Assembly: GCA_030272585.1 (NCBI GenBank) | Contig: BSYQ01000004.1 | Span: 6,138,001-6,202,000 of the forward strand | Direction of reading: 5' to 3' | From: Bryopsis sp. KO-2023 | Taxonomy: Eukaryota > Chlorophyta > Ulvophyceae > Bryopsidales > Bryopsidaceae | Length of the DNA stretch: 64,000 nucleotides | Shown here: positions 50,490 through 63,840 of the stretch, in pieces | Layout: every line of letters begins with the position of its first letter | How positions within the stretch are numbered: position 1 is the stretch's first letter | Program-made: the position numbers and the translations under genes | Notes under the pieces: generated by a model | What the model saw: the letters and a program-made list of their open reading frames with translations, nothing else | Databases searched by the model: none | Told to the model about the DNA's origin: nothing

Positions 50490-51887
50490 CAGTCATGGGC
50501 TGAACAGGACAGACCCCTGTCCTGTGCGATGCACAGGACAGGGTTCTGTGCGGGTTCTGTGCACTCTGTGCTGTCCTGTTCTGTTTTGCGAAATTCCACA
50601 GGACAGACCCACGTCTGTCCTGTGTCACACCCACCCTGTGCAACGCGACAGTCCCACACCCTGTGCAGCCTGTGCGCACACGTGGGACTGTGTACAGCAC
50701 AGTGCGCAGTCTGTGCAGGACAGACTGCACACTGTGCAGCACACAGTACACGTGGTCTGTGCAGCACAGATTAAGTACTGTACTGCACAGTGCGCAGTCT
50801 GTGCTGCACAGACTACGAACTGACACCTACTTCGCCTGTTTTAGGCAGGCGCCAGGTCGGTCTGGACAGGTGGGGTGCCTGTCCAGACCGACCTGGCGCC
50901 TGTCTAAAACAGGCGACTTAATTAAGCACATATTAGCGTGCTAACTGGGTATCAATCAGTTAAGTATTGAGTTAATTAATTAAAGAAGTGATATTATTAT
51001 ATACATTTTTCAATGTATGAATGACGTGAGCCGAGCTCACCAGCCACCGACTAGAGGGAGTCGGTCGACTCTAGGAGGATTCGAACCCGGGTTGGCTAAG
51101 CCCGAGTCGAAGGCACTACGAAGTAGCGGACCCCACCATAGGGACGCTTAAGTGGGGGCCGTTACCTATAAGTACCTATTTTTAGCAATAGAAACAATCG
51201 GGTACTTAAAAGTAACTGCCCCCACTTGAGCGTCCCTATGGTGGGGTCCGCTACTTCGTAGTGCCTTCGACTCGGGCTTAGCCCACCCGGGTTCGAATCC
51301 TCCTAGAGTCGACCGACTCCCTCTAGTCGGTGGCTGGTGAGCTCGGCTCACGTCATTCATACATTGAAAAATGTATATAATAATATCACTTCTTTAATTA
51401 ATTAACTCAATACTTAACTGATTGATACCCAGTTAGCACGCTAATATGTGCTTAATTAAGTCGCCTGTTTTAGACAGGCGCCAGGTCGGTCTGGACAGGC
51501 ACCCCACCTGTCCAGACCGACCTGGCGCCTGCCTAAAACAGGCGAAGTAGGTGTCAGTTCGTAGTCTGTGCAGCACAGACTGCGCACTGTGCAGTACAGT
51601 ACTTAATCTGTGCTGCACAGACCACGTGTACTGTGTGCTGCACAGTGTGCAGTCTGTCCTGCACAGACTGCGCACTGTGCTGTACACAGTCCCACGTGTG
51701 CGCACAGGCTGCACAGGGTGTGGGACTGTCGCGTTGCACAGGGTGGGTGTGACACAGGACAGACGTGGGTCTGTCCTGTGGAATTTCGCAAAACAGAACA
51801 GGACAGCACAGAGTGCACAGAACCCGCACAGAACCCTGTCCTGTGCATCGCACAGGACAGGGGTCTGTCCTGTTCAGCCCATGACTG
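50490..51887. mobile_element. Foldback element FB2 at the centre of the giant palindrome
   Basis: 1398 bp with ends CAGTCATGGGC and GCCCATGACTG; arms 50490-51188 and 51189-51887. The layout is the same as FB1: CTGTGC/GCACAG-rich outer parts, nested 83-bp hairpins, TTAATTAA-containing AT-rich part, and B-box motif GGTTCGAATCC in the right arm (51290-51300) and its complement in the left (51077-51087). The arms are almost identical, unlike FB1, but the central ~60 bp is asymmetric in the same way and orientation as in FB1, so both descend from one element. Beyond each end the DIRS RT-RNase H begins, in mirror image. Confidence 0.85.
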
Positions 51888-53656
51888 ATGTCGACGGGGT
51901 TGAGGTACAGGAACTCCAAAACTCGATCCAAAAGATATGGCGGTGGGAAAGCCCACAGGTTGCCCTCCCACTTCGCCGAGAATGCGTCCAAACGATCCGC
52001 CTGCGGATCCCACACCTGGCTGACGTACCGAGGAAGTTGGTAGTTGTGGCGGTCTGCAAACAAATCCAGGCCATGCGGGCCGTAGCATCTCTCCATAGCT
52101 CGGAAATATTTGGGCGCCAACATCCACTCGTCCTCCCTTCGTGAACGTGACAACGCATCAGCCCAAGTATTTTCGTGAGTTGAAATATACGAGGGGGATA
52201 ACACAATTCGTTTCAGATCCAAATAATACCATAACAGGCGCAACTCCTTCATGAGCGCCCTACTGGGCGTAGACCACTTCTCTAAAATCGCACACACGAC
52301 TTGACTATCCGACAGCAAATGAACCTGTCGATTAAACAGTCGTTCCCCAAAAGCCTTCACAGTGTTGCGTACACTGCGCAGCTCCAAAAAATTGATGTGC
52401 ATTTCTTTTTCACCTCCCTGCCAAAATCCTCGCACTAAATTCGTTTTCCCCTGCGTTTCTTTTGAAATACCTTCCACAGTTGGTCCGATCACCCCACCCC
52501 ACCCTGTATTCGACGCATCAGTAGCGACCACCACAGTCTGTGGCTCTCGCCATATGGGTGCACCATTAAACTTTTTAGTCAAGCTGCGCCACCATAACAA
52601 ATCTTGCATCCCCTGATGGGATATTCTGACGAAACTGCCCCAGTGCGTTCGCTTTGCTAGAGCGTCATAGAGTGATCGCAAAAAGAATTTAGCGATAGGA
52701 ATCGCCAAGAGAGTAGAAATCGCACTCCCGGTAAATACTGCAAGGTCTTTCGCGCGAACCATGCGACATCGCTGTTTCGCATTCGTCAACAGCGAACTGG
52801 CCAGTCCCCTGATTTTCTGTAATCTATTTTGGGTCATCTCAAAAACCCCTTCCTTCAAATCAATGATCACGCCTAAGTGTTCTAGCCTATCTGTAGGTTC
52901 CCACGTGCATTTCTCTTCTTTCGTTTTCAATCCAAGCAACCCCAGAATTCGTCTCATCCATGGTATAGCTCGACCCAAATTTTCATCAGAATATCCAATC
53001 CCCAGAAAATCATCTAACCATGGTAGTATATACAAATCTGCATAATTATGGGTAGGAACTGCCCCTGATTCCATTTCTAACAATTTCCCTTTCGGATTCC
53101 TCCAGAATCTCAAAATTTGCTTCATTAGTCGAGTAAACATATACACACTATTTGTCCAACCCATTGGCAAACACTCCATTTGAAACAATTCACCGTCTAA
53201 TTCAAAACAAAAGTATTTTTTAAATCGGGGCTCTATCTCCAAATGATAATAAGCATCGCTAATATCAAACGAAAACATTTTTCCTCCCCTACGAATCCTA
53301 CTACCCAGCTTTCCGAGGGTTTCGAACTTTGAACTAAATTTTCTACAGTATTTGTTCAAAGGTATTAAATTTACAATCAGCCTGTGGCCAGCGTCCTTCT
53401 TAGGACGTAAAAAAGCCGCAGACACATGACTAGCTGAGCTCACTCTTTTTATCACGCCCTTTTCAAGATAACTTTCCCGCAGCGTATCCCAACTCTGTCG
53501 TTCGTCGACAGTAAGTTTACTAACGCGCCGAGGCCGAAACGGCGGGGGTGGACCTAGCTCGTTCCACGAACAGGGAACCCCCTTTTTTATCCACCTAAGA
53601 ACTTCTTTTTCACACCCCAGCGCCTCCCACTGCGCATAACTTTTTCGCAATCTCAT
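51888..53656 (-). pseudogene. DIRS-like reverse transcriptase-RNase H (copy C)
   Basis: Mirror copy of 48721-50489 with identical translation. Its 3' end faces that of copy B across the foldback element, and the open frame likewise continues into the foldback to 51554. Confidence 0.92.
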
Positions 53657-53673
53657 AAATGGTGGTACCTCAG

Positions 53674-54363
53674 TTAGTTCTCTTTCTTCGTGTTGTCGTC
53701 CCCGCGTCCTTTCGCCGGTCCGTTCCCTTTCCACCGCTTGTTCTCTCGACTCCCACCGCCCGAATGGTTGCGGCGTTCCACGGCCACTTTCATGCTGGCG
53801 ATCTGTCGGCGGTCCTCCACCTTGCGAATCTGCTCTCGGACTGACTCGGGCACAAAGGTCCCAGGTCGCCCGTGCAGGCGGATATTGTCTTTGACTATCG
53901 CCCATACTGGAAGCTCAGGCTCGTCGACCTTTAAACGAAGCACTTCCAGGTTCGACGTGGCAAGGTCGAGTATATCCTTGGCGCCTTTCAGAAAGGGTAA
54001 CAACAAAATCTTTTCTGCGTCACCTAAACCTCCGCTCAAAACAACCTGCGCCAGTGCGCAAACCAGATCAAAAAGATTGCTGGTGACGGGATACCAATTC
54101 AAATACTCCTGTCCGTAGCCTGTCTGAGTGCCTAACCCCTGTAAGACCCTCGCTCCTTGGATAGTGTGCGTCGCCGAAAACCAACCCACCCCAAACCCCA
54201 AACCTTCGGGTCTTGGAACTGGATTCTTCACGTACCGAGGTACAACCCCCGTCAGTAGCGAAGTGTAGAAGTCGGCGGCGTCGGGCAACCCAGTTACCCC
54301 TATCTCTTCCCTGAGATCGTTTAGGTAGCTTCGTATAGCTTCTGGGTCCACCTGGAATCCCAT
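53674..54363 (-). CDS. DIRS-like gag-like protein (copy C)
   Basis: Mirror copy of 48014-48703, identical in translation. Confidence 0.6.
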   Translation of the reverse strand: MGFQVDPEAIRSYLNDLREEIGVTGLPDAADFYTSLLTGVVPRYVKNPVPRPEGLGFGVGWFSATHTIQGARVLQGLGTQTGYGQEYLNWYPVTSNLFDLVCALAQVVLSGGLGDAEKILLLPFLKGAKDILDLATSNLEVLRLKVDEPELPVWAIVKDNIRLHGRPGTFVPESVREQIRKVEDRRQIASMKVAVERRNHSGGGSRENKRWKGNGPAKGRGDDNTKKEN

Positions 54364-55361
54364 TCCTAAACTGCGACTGTCGCCTACAGTCGTTCTTCTA
54401 GCCCTTCTTGGGCTCCAGTGTTTCACTGGTCGGTTCACACCGGTACCGTTCTAGACGGAAAAAACAAAAAGAATACCCGCCGCAATAAGCCCGCCCCATT
54501 TATACGCAAGCATAATTGAAACATGTTGATTAAAATCAACTGGGTATCACTTTCGGCACAGTTGTCAAACCACTGGCCTCCTGCCGTGCCGACCCCGTTA
54601 GTTTCAAGACCTGAACGAGTTTTATCGCAGTCGACCCTTTTTTTAATCAGCATCCCAACGCCGCCAAGGCTGCTTCGGAAGAGCTGGAGCATATTCTCGA
54701 TTCTCAACGTTCTCAACGAAACACACTCTTTCCGGACTTGTTAGCTTTAGTCCTTGTTGATTCGAGACTGGAGAAATGTAGAAAGCGCGTGGGGTCACCC
54801 CACTGGGTCTAATTTCAGTTTTTACAAATCCCTTTCGATCACCACTTGCGTATACGGGTGATGAAAAGTGTATCATACTGTGTATCAAAGTGTATCACTG
54901 GGGGTGTTGGGGGTCTGTGACACGTTTGCAGAAGGGGGTAACACCCTAGCTATTGTGCATTTTGGGGACAGGTCAAGAGGAGTCAAGGATCCCTCCACTT
55001 TCCAACGCCCACTTCACTTGCCACTTTTGTCCTTGCAGACGACCACACTGGGTGGTGATGGCCCCCCCCAGTGTTGCTTTTTGACATTCCCTGCCACAAT
55101 ACACACCAAATCACCAAATCTTTCCACACCCACAGCACCTCTTGGATTCACTCAGAGTTCGGCATTTTTCACGATTTCCTCTTTTCGTGTTTCCTCCACG
55201 TTTCCAGATGGAGCAGCAGATGAGCTCATTCCTGACATTCAACATTCGTAAGCAAATCTTTGCTCAAAAAAAGTCCACATTGGGATCCGGAAAAAGAGAG
55301 CCTTTCTGGATGCGTGTCCAGAAAGGAAACCACACCTGTTCAATCTGTGCATGAAAAACAA

Positions 55362-55554
55362 GTCGCATTTCTAATTTTTGTCCTTTTGCTGGGACCAGAG
55401 TTATATGATGATGTATCAAGAACTGTTCTGTAAATTACTATGCATATCTTTTGCCTAAGATCAACACATAAAAATGTCGCGTATACATATATTTTTAGCA
55501 TGATAGCAACCATATATATAATATATTTGTATAATATAAATACAGTCATCCCCC
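55362..55554 (-). repeat. Dispersed repeat, copy C
   Basis: Mirror copy of 46823-47015. Confidence 0.6.
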
Positions 55555-56262
55555 GAAAAGGGAAAAGATCCTGATGCATTGTTGGGAAAAAAAGAAAAAG
55601 ACTGAAATGACCTCTAACAATCGATTGCTAGCATAACATAACCTTTCAGAAATTAACACTTGTTGTACCCGTAAAGTTGGTGTCGTAATTGTACGACTGG
55701 GGCAAAGATAAAACTACACACATTGTTCGTTATTCGCCTTTTGAAGGTCACTGTTGTAAAAGGTTTATGCCGTCACAACACACTGAAAAAAAATGACGGG
55801 CAGAAAAAGCAGAAATGGCTCTCTTTTGTACGCACAGCACTCAGCCTCCTTCCCCCCTTCCGAAGAAGTTAAAAGTAAAAATTGGGAATATCAAGAAAAT
55901 TGGAATGGGCATGCAGCAAGTACTATTGATTTGGTAATTTTAAAATTATATATTTGCAGGAACATCCTGACCGAGATTCTAAGGAAATGCACATACGCAT
56001 GGGGAAGTTTATTTTTTTTCTCAGAACACTTTCGGCCACAGCACCTCAAACAGAAATATCACTGAAACGAAATAAAGCAAGAAAATGCATCCGCAGAAAA
56101 GTTACCAACAAAAAAATCCATAATTTGAAAAGCTGATTACTCATAATCTTAAAAACCAAAATATAAACCTCATCCATCTCAGAGCTCATTATGTAACCCA
56201 AAATAAAACTGCATGGTACTGATTATTTCTTCTTCTTTTTCTTAAATAAGAATTTCAGTTTC

Positions 56263-57166
56263 TCATGTTTCATTGTTGATTTGGAATTCCAGAACTGTTT
56301 CTGTGTCCATTTTAGTAAGATATTCTTTGCTGTTGGCTGCCTTCCAGTCTTTAGCTCTAGTGACCACCCATACCGGTGTCGATTGATGAAGTTTGTTCAT
56401 TTGCCCAGGGAACATACCATAAAATACACCTTCCTAAAAAAAAAAAAAAAAATCAGGTAAAGGGTCAAAATAATTCAATTCAAAGTTGAAAAAAAAAAAG
56501 TCCACATTTCTGTCATCTTATCCGGTCTCAGAATCATGTTTTTGGTTTTCAGGGTTTCCAAAAAAAAAAAAGAAAATTTAAAGAAAACAGAATATCAACT
56601 CCTCTCTCCCAAACAAAACAAAAAAATGGACAAAGAAAAAACAATAAAAGTTCTGAAAAAAATCGAAAAAATGTAAGATATTGCTGTCTCAGGTGAGTAT
56701 GTTTTTTCACCTGGGCTTCGCTCAGAATCCCGACAGTATCGTTCTGATAGTCGTACCACATCAAGCGCGAATTCGTCGAGATCAAAAGCTGCTTCGACTT
56801 CTGCACGGTCGTATTCGCTCCTCCCCAACCGCCAATAAGACATATCCTCCCGCGAACAGCCGAAAAGACGTCATCCCAATGGCAAAAAACGTCAAAACGC
56901 ACAGAATCCCACATCGACGTTTTCTTTGGCGTCCTTTGCGCAGGTACAGGGGGTCCATGCAACCGCGTCCAGCTGCGAGAATGTACCCTCTTCCTTGGGC
57001 AAAGGCGCTTCGAGCGGAGCCGGGCGGCCGAGTCAGATCTGAAAGAAACGTCGTTTTTCGAGGAAGACGGGGGGGGAGGGGCCACAGACTACCATGGATC
57101 AGAAAGTTCACTTTTCAAGGCTTCTGCGGATAACATTTTCTTCCCTTCCACGGAAGCCACTCGCAT
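56263..57166 (-). CDS. Kelch-like small protein (copy C)
   Basis: Mirror copy of 45211-46114; exons 57166-57093, 56972-56711 and 56433-56263. No difference was seen in the translations. Confidence 0.5.
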
Positions 57167-58457
57167 CAGTCCTTCGCTTGCAAAACACCCGCAACCTCGG
57201 GCGCTGAGTGTATCATTGATTGATTGCTTTGATGCTGGGTTCGTACGGCGGTGCCTACATATTGCGATTCTTTTTTGTGGTTTTTAAATTATTGATGGAT
57301 TGAGTGCTTGGGTTTTCATTCTTTTTTCCAGTCTTTTTAGGGACATAGATTCGAGAATTGACAGATGTTATATTTGTTTACTTGTATATTTGTATATTTG
57401 TTTGTTTGTTCTTTGGTCGTACACGCCAATCGAGCGTGAAGAAAGTCGTCGGGGAGGCGCGTTCTCGCTTCAAGTCGTTTCTGGACACACACGCTGGTGA
57501 GAATCTTTGCGAGATTCCATCGCAGTGGGGCGACGATGGGCTGGACGGTGGGATCTCCTGCGCGAGCAGACTGATTTTCAAAACAAGAGAAAAGATACTA
57601 AAACGTCGCGTTGGTGACGTCTCTTGACGACTGTGAACGCGAACGACAATTTTTTCTGTATCATGTTCGGTCATCTTTCGTTTTTCTTGTTTTCCAGTTG
57701 TGGAATGAAAAGATGATATTTTTAGAAGAATGAGTCGATATAAAACACCAGTCTCTCAAGCTTCTGCAAATTTTTAAATTGATGTGCATGTGATGTGTGG
57801 CAGATTTCAGGTCAAACTGGAGGCATGCATCATATTGATCAAAGAGATGCACGGATGCATGAAATCCAACATGCACATGCATGTGTTCATGCAGATTCAG
57901 GGGCGGGTACCCAAGGTCTCATGCAAAAGCTGAGTCCAGTGGTGACGTTCATGAAAAGTAGATTGCACAAATTCGGATTTTTTTCACGAATCACGAAAAC
58001 TTTGCCCCACTCCACCAGACCGTGGACCATTTTCCAACAACTGTTCTCATTATTATTGAATTTTGAAAAAAAAAACATTGTGGAAGAATTTCACTCGGGC
58101 ATTTTAGGGCGGCCTCGTGCAAACCAATAACATATGTGTTGTGCAAACTATCAGTCATTTTTTTTTCATATTTGAATGTCGATGCCCCGGACATCCACCC
58201 CAGCGTACATTCAAGAAGCAGATATCTACAAAAAACCAGACGTGGTTTTGTTCAGTCCACCTTGAGTCGTTCCGCTCCGACAGCCCTCTGGATGGTTTCC
58301 CTCAGCATCTGCACTGCTTCGCCGGCGGCGATCCTCCCCCGATAACTCTGAGTGACCGTCCATGGCCACATCGACATTTTTATTTCTTCCCATCTTAATT
58401 TGCTCTTTTCTCTGCACATCTCCTGTTTATATCTCAATTCAGGATGACCTCACCATA

Positions 58458-61400
58458 CCAGGAATTCTGAACCCAGCGAGCAGCTTCCTTAAAGCTTCAT
58501 CAATTGTGAGACTCATGTACTGCTCCATATCGATATAGGCATGCATGACAGCAATGGGCATGTCATCATGATGTCCCAAGTATTCCTTCATCATGGTTTC
58601 GTCCAATTCGTCTCTGTGTTTCCTCAAAAACGCTCCCAGCGCTTCCGGCTTGTTTTCTACGCCATTTGCAACCCACGGCTTGGAAATTCAGTGAAGGCAG
58701 CTGCTTCCCGTATTGGACCTGTCAAAATAACGACAATCCTGCATATGAAGCCAAATCTAGCCAAACCCTAACCAAACCAGTACCTTATACATTTTTCATT
58801 TTAAGTGTTGCAAAGAAATTCTTACGATGAATGCTAAATTGATCAAAACTAATTGAAGTGAAAAGCCTGGCCCAGTTTTCAGTTTTCTACTTATCGAACA
58901 GATCTTTGCTTTCATGGTTTCCCCCTGTATTTAATGCAGTTTTGGAAAGCCTTTAGTAACCCCAAAACGCCTATCTTGACTTAAAATACCTGCCCAGGCA
59001 TCCAGGCTATTCAACATTGCCACAGTGTATGCAATCTCTGACTCTGGAGCTTTGGCCAGGGGGAGCGTTGGGATCGCCATACACAGTCAACAAGCTCAAG
59101 GCTTTGGCAGTTCTTTCATACAAATTGGCAGCTTGCAAGTCACAGTCAAAATTGATAAAAAGATCCACCTCAACACACAAACAATGACACCACATCACTT
59201 CCCATTCATAACGGACTTGCAGCCGTTCACTCATACTTACCCCGTTCCCTTCCATAAAAAAAAAAGAAAGCCACCCACACCATTAACACCTTCATGAATC
59301 ATGTATTTCGCAGAGGTGCTAATCTGGTGGATTCAAGTTCAACAATTACTAATAATGACTCTGTGTTCACACTTTTTGCTTGGCTTGAATTCAGGGAAAG
59401 GGTTTCATTAAAGATTGGACAAAGAGCACCATTGGCTTGGAAAAGAGAAGGAGAGGTAGAGAGAGGTAGTATACCTGCATTTGGGGTTCCCGACGTTGCC
59501 TTTTGACAGATGAAAGAGCCACAAACAGCAATCCTGGGTCCAAGGGCCTGCTCTCCAGAGGTCTCATCAGCAGCAATGGATATAGAGCTCCCAATTCTGC
59601 TTTCAAGCCCAATCTCAGCTGTGGCTGAAGCATTATCGCACAGAATAATCGCACCGCAAATTGAAACGACTGTTCCACAGATTTCAACATAGCAAACATC
59701 AACCATCAGCAGCATCGGCAAATGAATTTTCCCAGCACAAATACTGCCCAGTGGGTGGTCGAACAACAGATTGAAGAAATAAATTATGGCAATCACCTTA
59801 GCTTCGGAAGGCGAACAGTTTCTAACAAGGACCAGACATAATGGCAGTCTGAGCTGTTCGCAAAACGGCAATCGGACATTATCCCATTTGTGCCCTGAGT
59901 TCTCAAACACTTTGACCAGCAGCTCCAAAGCCAGCAGCTTTCCCTGTCGATAATAGTCCTCTGTGGACCCACTCGCAGGCGTCATCCCAGCAAGCTGGAT
60001 TTTCAACACACGAAGAACAAGTGGATCAGTTCACTGCATATTGACAAGACAATTCAAAAACACTCACTAAGGTGCTGTTCAACGACTTTTTGTTTTTTTT
60101 GGAGTGGGATGCAAAGGCTGTGAACATCATCGCATCCATTCAGTTGCATCAATTTTAAAAAAAAATTAAAAAAAAATTGTAGGTGTATGAAAATTGTACC
60201 TCACAAAAGAATTTGCAAGGTACAATTTTCATACAAAAGACAGTACCTCCTGAATTATTGGAATGAGAGCAATTTGCTCAAAGCTCCAGCTGAAAAATGT
60301 CTTTCCACGAAACGAAGCCGTTGGTTAAGAAGATAGGGGTCCTAATATTTATCTAACTTGCAATGACTTTTTCAGAGAAAAAAAGGAAGAAGCAACCAAA
60401 CAGTATTATATTACAGGGGAAGAAACGACACACCACCACTGAGTTTTGCACCGCAGCATATCCTTCTCCAAAACACTCAGATTATCCCAGCCTTTCGGCC
60501 ACTTGCCTTCAATCCCGGCAGTGTTAGATCTAACCATCGAACCACTGGTCGAAGCGACCTGTGCATCGGACGATTCAGCATGTGTTTCTTCGGAGTCCTT
60601 GCTTTCTTCGCTCACTTTGATTGCAGGCTGTTCATCCATGTTTCTGGATTGCTCAGCTTTTTCTAGAGCAGCCAGACCTTTGATGTCTTCTTTCTCCGCA
60701 AGTGATGCTAATTCAGCTGTCAGGGCTGAAGTGCTCGGAACTTCACCCTCTGATTCATCATGCAGAAACAGTGACCAGGAAAAGCAAAAGAAAAACATGA
60801 AAGAGTGAACGATTGGTACGATGCATCAATAAGAGACCAGCAGGCTCATGCATACAAGATTGAGAAAAAGATCGATCTGCGAATAAAGTAGTGAGGCAAT
60901 GAGGTTAAGCAATGCTCAGACTTGGAATTCAAAGGTTTTGGCTGTTTGTGAAAATCTGGGAGGAGGTGGACGGATAACTGGCTTTACCAAAAAAAATTAA
61001 ATTCGGTATGCCTCCAAAAACTGTTGGTTTCCTTATTGGAAAACATCCTTGTCGGGTCATGTTCAAACAGCAACCTTATTGGGCCCTTTTCACCGACCCC
61101 TCCTCACCCCCCCCCCCCAAAAAAAAAAATAAAAATAAAAAAATGTAGATATTCACCCACAATGCCATCACCAAACCTGAGTCATATTACCTTCAGTAGA
61201 GTAGAGAACGGGTGCCCGATGTTCAGACCCAGGTGCAGGGCTTTCTGAACCTTCCAGTGGTTCTTTGGATTTCGGAGAGTCGTTCCCTGTTTCCTGTATT
61301 CCAGCCAGTCTGTCATCGCCCGTCGGAGTTTTTGGAGACAATGCAGAATCCATTGATTTTTGCAGCCTCTGAAAGCCCCCCCAAAAGAAACAATAAATCA

Positions 61401-63094
61401 CAAAATGTGTTAACAATACACATTAAAAAAAGAAACAAATGAGTTTTTCCAATTATGGGAAGAGAAAATCAACATAAGGAAGAAGATAGAAGAAGCGTGG
61501 AGCTTACCAATTGAAATTGCATGATTGTCACTCTTTTTATGATGGTGTTGAGCATTTGCAGCAAGGAATTGCAGGCAGCCCTGATAATGATAATGATTAC
61601 AATGTTGCCTGAGAAGCCGCTCCGCTTCTATCGCAACCAAATCCCAAACACAAGCTCAAACCACCATTTCAGAGACTAAAGGTCTAATAATGTTCGTCGA
61701 AACCTCAACATTATCCTAATAAAATTTGCCACCCTCACTTGATCGTGATAAAAAAACAAAGTACGTAAAGATGTAAAACCCAAAAATTCTGGGAACGTAT
61801 TACGAATCGAAGACAATGCACCACATATAAACAAAAAATGAATCTCTGTTTCAATTTGTCCATTGCCACCTAACGGACAGGTACGATCCGTAAACTCATG
61901 TCGAATCCCACCATATACCCTCAAGTCATGTAAACCCGCCCGAAATCGCACATAAATGGTCCGTAAAGGAATATCCTTTATCACTGACAATGGATCCCAG
62001 TATGTAAGGATTCGGCAGAATCTAAGTAGATTCAGGCAAACCTGCAGGCTTGCAGACTGGCAGTGATTGGGCTGACAGATTAGGCTGCAGGTTGACTGCT
62101 ATGATTCTGCAGAAGCAGGAATGGTTCAGGTCCTTCAGACCTGCAGATTGATAGGCTGGTAGTCAGCAGATTGGCAGACTGACGAAGTGCCAGAGTAGTC
62201 GGGCTGACAGGTTGGCTGACGACAGACAGATGCTGACAGCGCTGCAGAACGTGGGCTGCAGAGCTGGCAGGCAGAAAGTTCTAGAAGGTCTTAGATGGCA
62301 GACTCAGAACCGCGGTACCCTGCAAGGTGTCTGAGGCTGCATGTCATGGAAGGGACTTGGCAGTTTGATGGTCTGCAACACTGATGCAGACTGATGTTAT
62401 AGCTTAGGATCAGTTTGGATCAGGGTTGGAAGAAACGGTATAAGTTGTTGGGGCTTGGACATTCTTGTAACTTAACCTAACCTTGGTTTGGAACCTGATC
62501 TCTCCTTGAACCTTGCTAGGTTCAAGTGTCTCCCTTGATGGTCGTTCAATAGAACGGCAGTCAGACTGGCAGACCGGCAGGGTCGCAGTCTTCGGTGTTG
62601 AAGCAGAAAAAGCGGTCTGCAGGGCAGATTCGTTACACAGTATCTGACCACTAAACCCCGCAAAAGACGATATAAACCTGCCCGCTTAATCGAAGTATCA
62701 AAGAACTGGCCACGCATCCTCCTTTTATATGAACATGACCATACCCGCAAATCAATCGGAGACCTTCCATCAAAGGCCGGATAATCCTTTTTTATCAAGT
62801 TCCCTAAACCCTTCAACCAACAAGCCCGATGCGTCGCATATTCTTGTAACGCCCTTAGCAAATCATACAAAAGGTGATCCTCCGATAGATCACACAACGA
62901 ATTCCAAAACCGTATAGTCTGTCGGACCAAATTATAATGTAAAGGCCAAATACCCAACTCTGCGAAAATGTATCCAGTGTGCACATTGGGAGGAAGCCTC
63001 AAAACAAATCGAAAAAAAGAGCGATAAAGTAGCAGGCAGCCCTTTTCAGGTCTGTGTCATGACAAGACACAGCCAAGTTGAAAACACTCCGAAC
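58458..63094 (-). pseudogene. BIG/Sec7-type ARF-GEF, decayed (right copy)
   Basis: Mirror of 39283-43919 with the same LINE insertion and frame changes. The one informative difference is at 60487-60489: this arm keeps TGG, so 'KWPKGWDNLSVLEKDML' is open, where the left arm has TAA. This is the less damaged, presumably ancestral, state. Confidence 0.85.
61583..63031 (-). mobile_element. 5'-truncated LINE in the BIG exon (right copy)
   Basis: Mirror of 39346-40794, with target duplications at 63032-63043 and 61571-61582. Presence in both arms shows the insertion is older than the inverted duplication. Confidence 0.88.
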
Positions 63095-63840
63095 CTGGCA
63101 AAAAAGAGGCAACCAATCAACTGTCAAGGTGGCAATGCTTCAAGAACAAAGTTTCTTTTTTTACTTCAGACATAGCTTAAACCGAAAAACCAATGCACAG
63201 ACAATATTGCACCCTTCCATGGGCCAAATGCCACTTTTGTACATGCCTGCGCGACGGTGATAGACGTTTCGCCACGCAGTCGACGCAGCGGCGGCGGCAG
63301 CGGCGGCAGTGACAGCATTCGGAGTTGCAGGGTTCGGAGTAATGGGTGTCGGACTGACGGAGTTCGGAATGACAGAGTTCGGAGTGACAGCACCAAACCC
63401 GTCCAGCTCCCCTTCGAAGTCGCTTACCGGTCTCCGTCGTCTCTTCCCTTAAAAGGTTGGGGGGCAGGGTTTTGCTGTGCTGTGTGCAGGATATTTTTAT
63501 CTTTTCGCAACGCGTGGATTCTCTGTGTGCGTGCGATCTGCTGGACCGCAACGCTTTTGCCTCCCGAAACGTTCGGCTTTTTTCGTCCCGCGAAGGAAAA
63601 AAAAGGTGTGCGTGGGTTTCAACTTCTATCGCTCTTTTTTCTGTTTCTGTTTTTTTTTTTCTCCTTTGCGCTGAGAGAAAACGACGATCCTTTTTTTTCT
63701 GTGGTCGTTCGTCAATCATTTGTGAAATAGCGATTTTCAGAGTTTTCAAGCACTATCCTGACTTTGGGGGCTGGCTGTTTAGAAATTGTTGATACAATGT
63801 GTTGTAGGTCTTCTTTACTAATTCGTTCCCAAGGGTTCCA

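Larger units (their letters stand above)
38377..51188. repeat. Giant palindrome, left arm (12,812 bp in window)
   Basis: Each position x pairs with 102377-x on the other strand. This was checked at the outer edge (38377/64000), at every long reading frame, and at the foldback centre. No net length difference exists over 12.8 kb. Differences found: AAA at 41888-41890 against GGG on the other arm (making TAA where the other arm has TGG), a base near 51094 against 51283, and about 30 bp of divergence around the centre. The arms continue beyond the right edge. Confidence 0.95.

Noticed and set aside
50490-51887. CRISPR array or regular spaced repeats
   Set aside because: The repeated words are short, irregularly spaced and palindromic, and this is a eukaryotic nuclear sequence.
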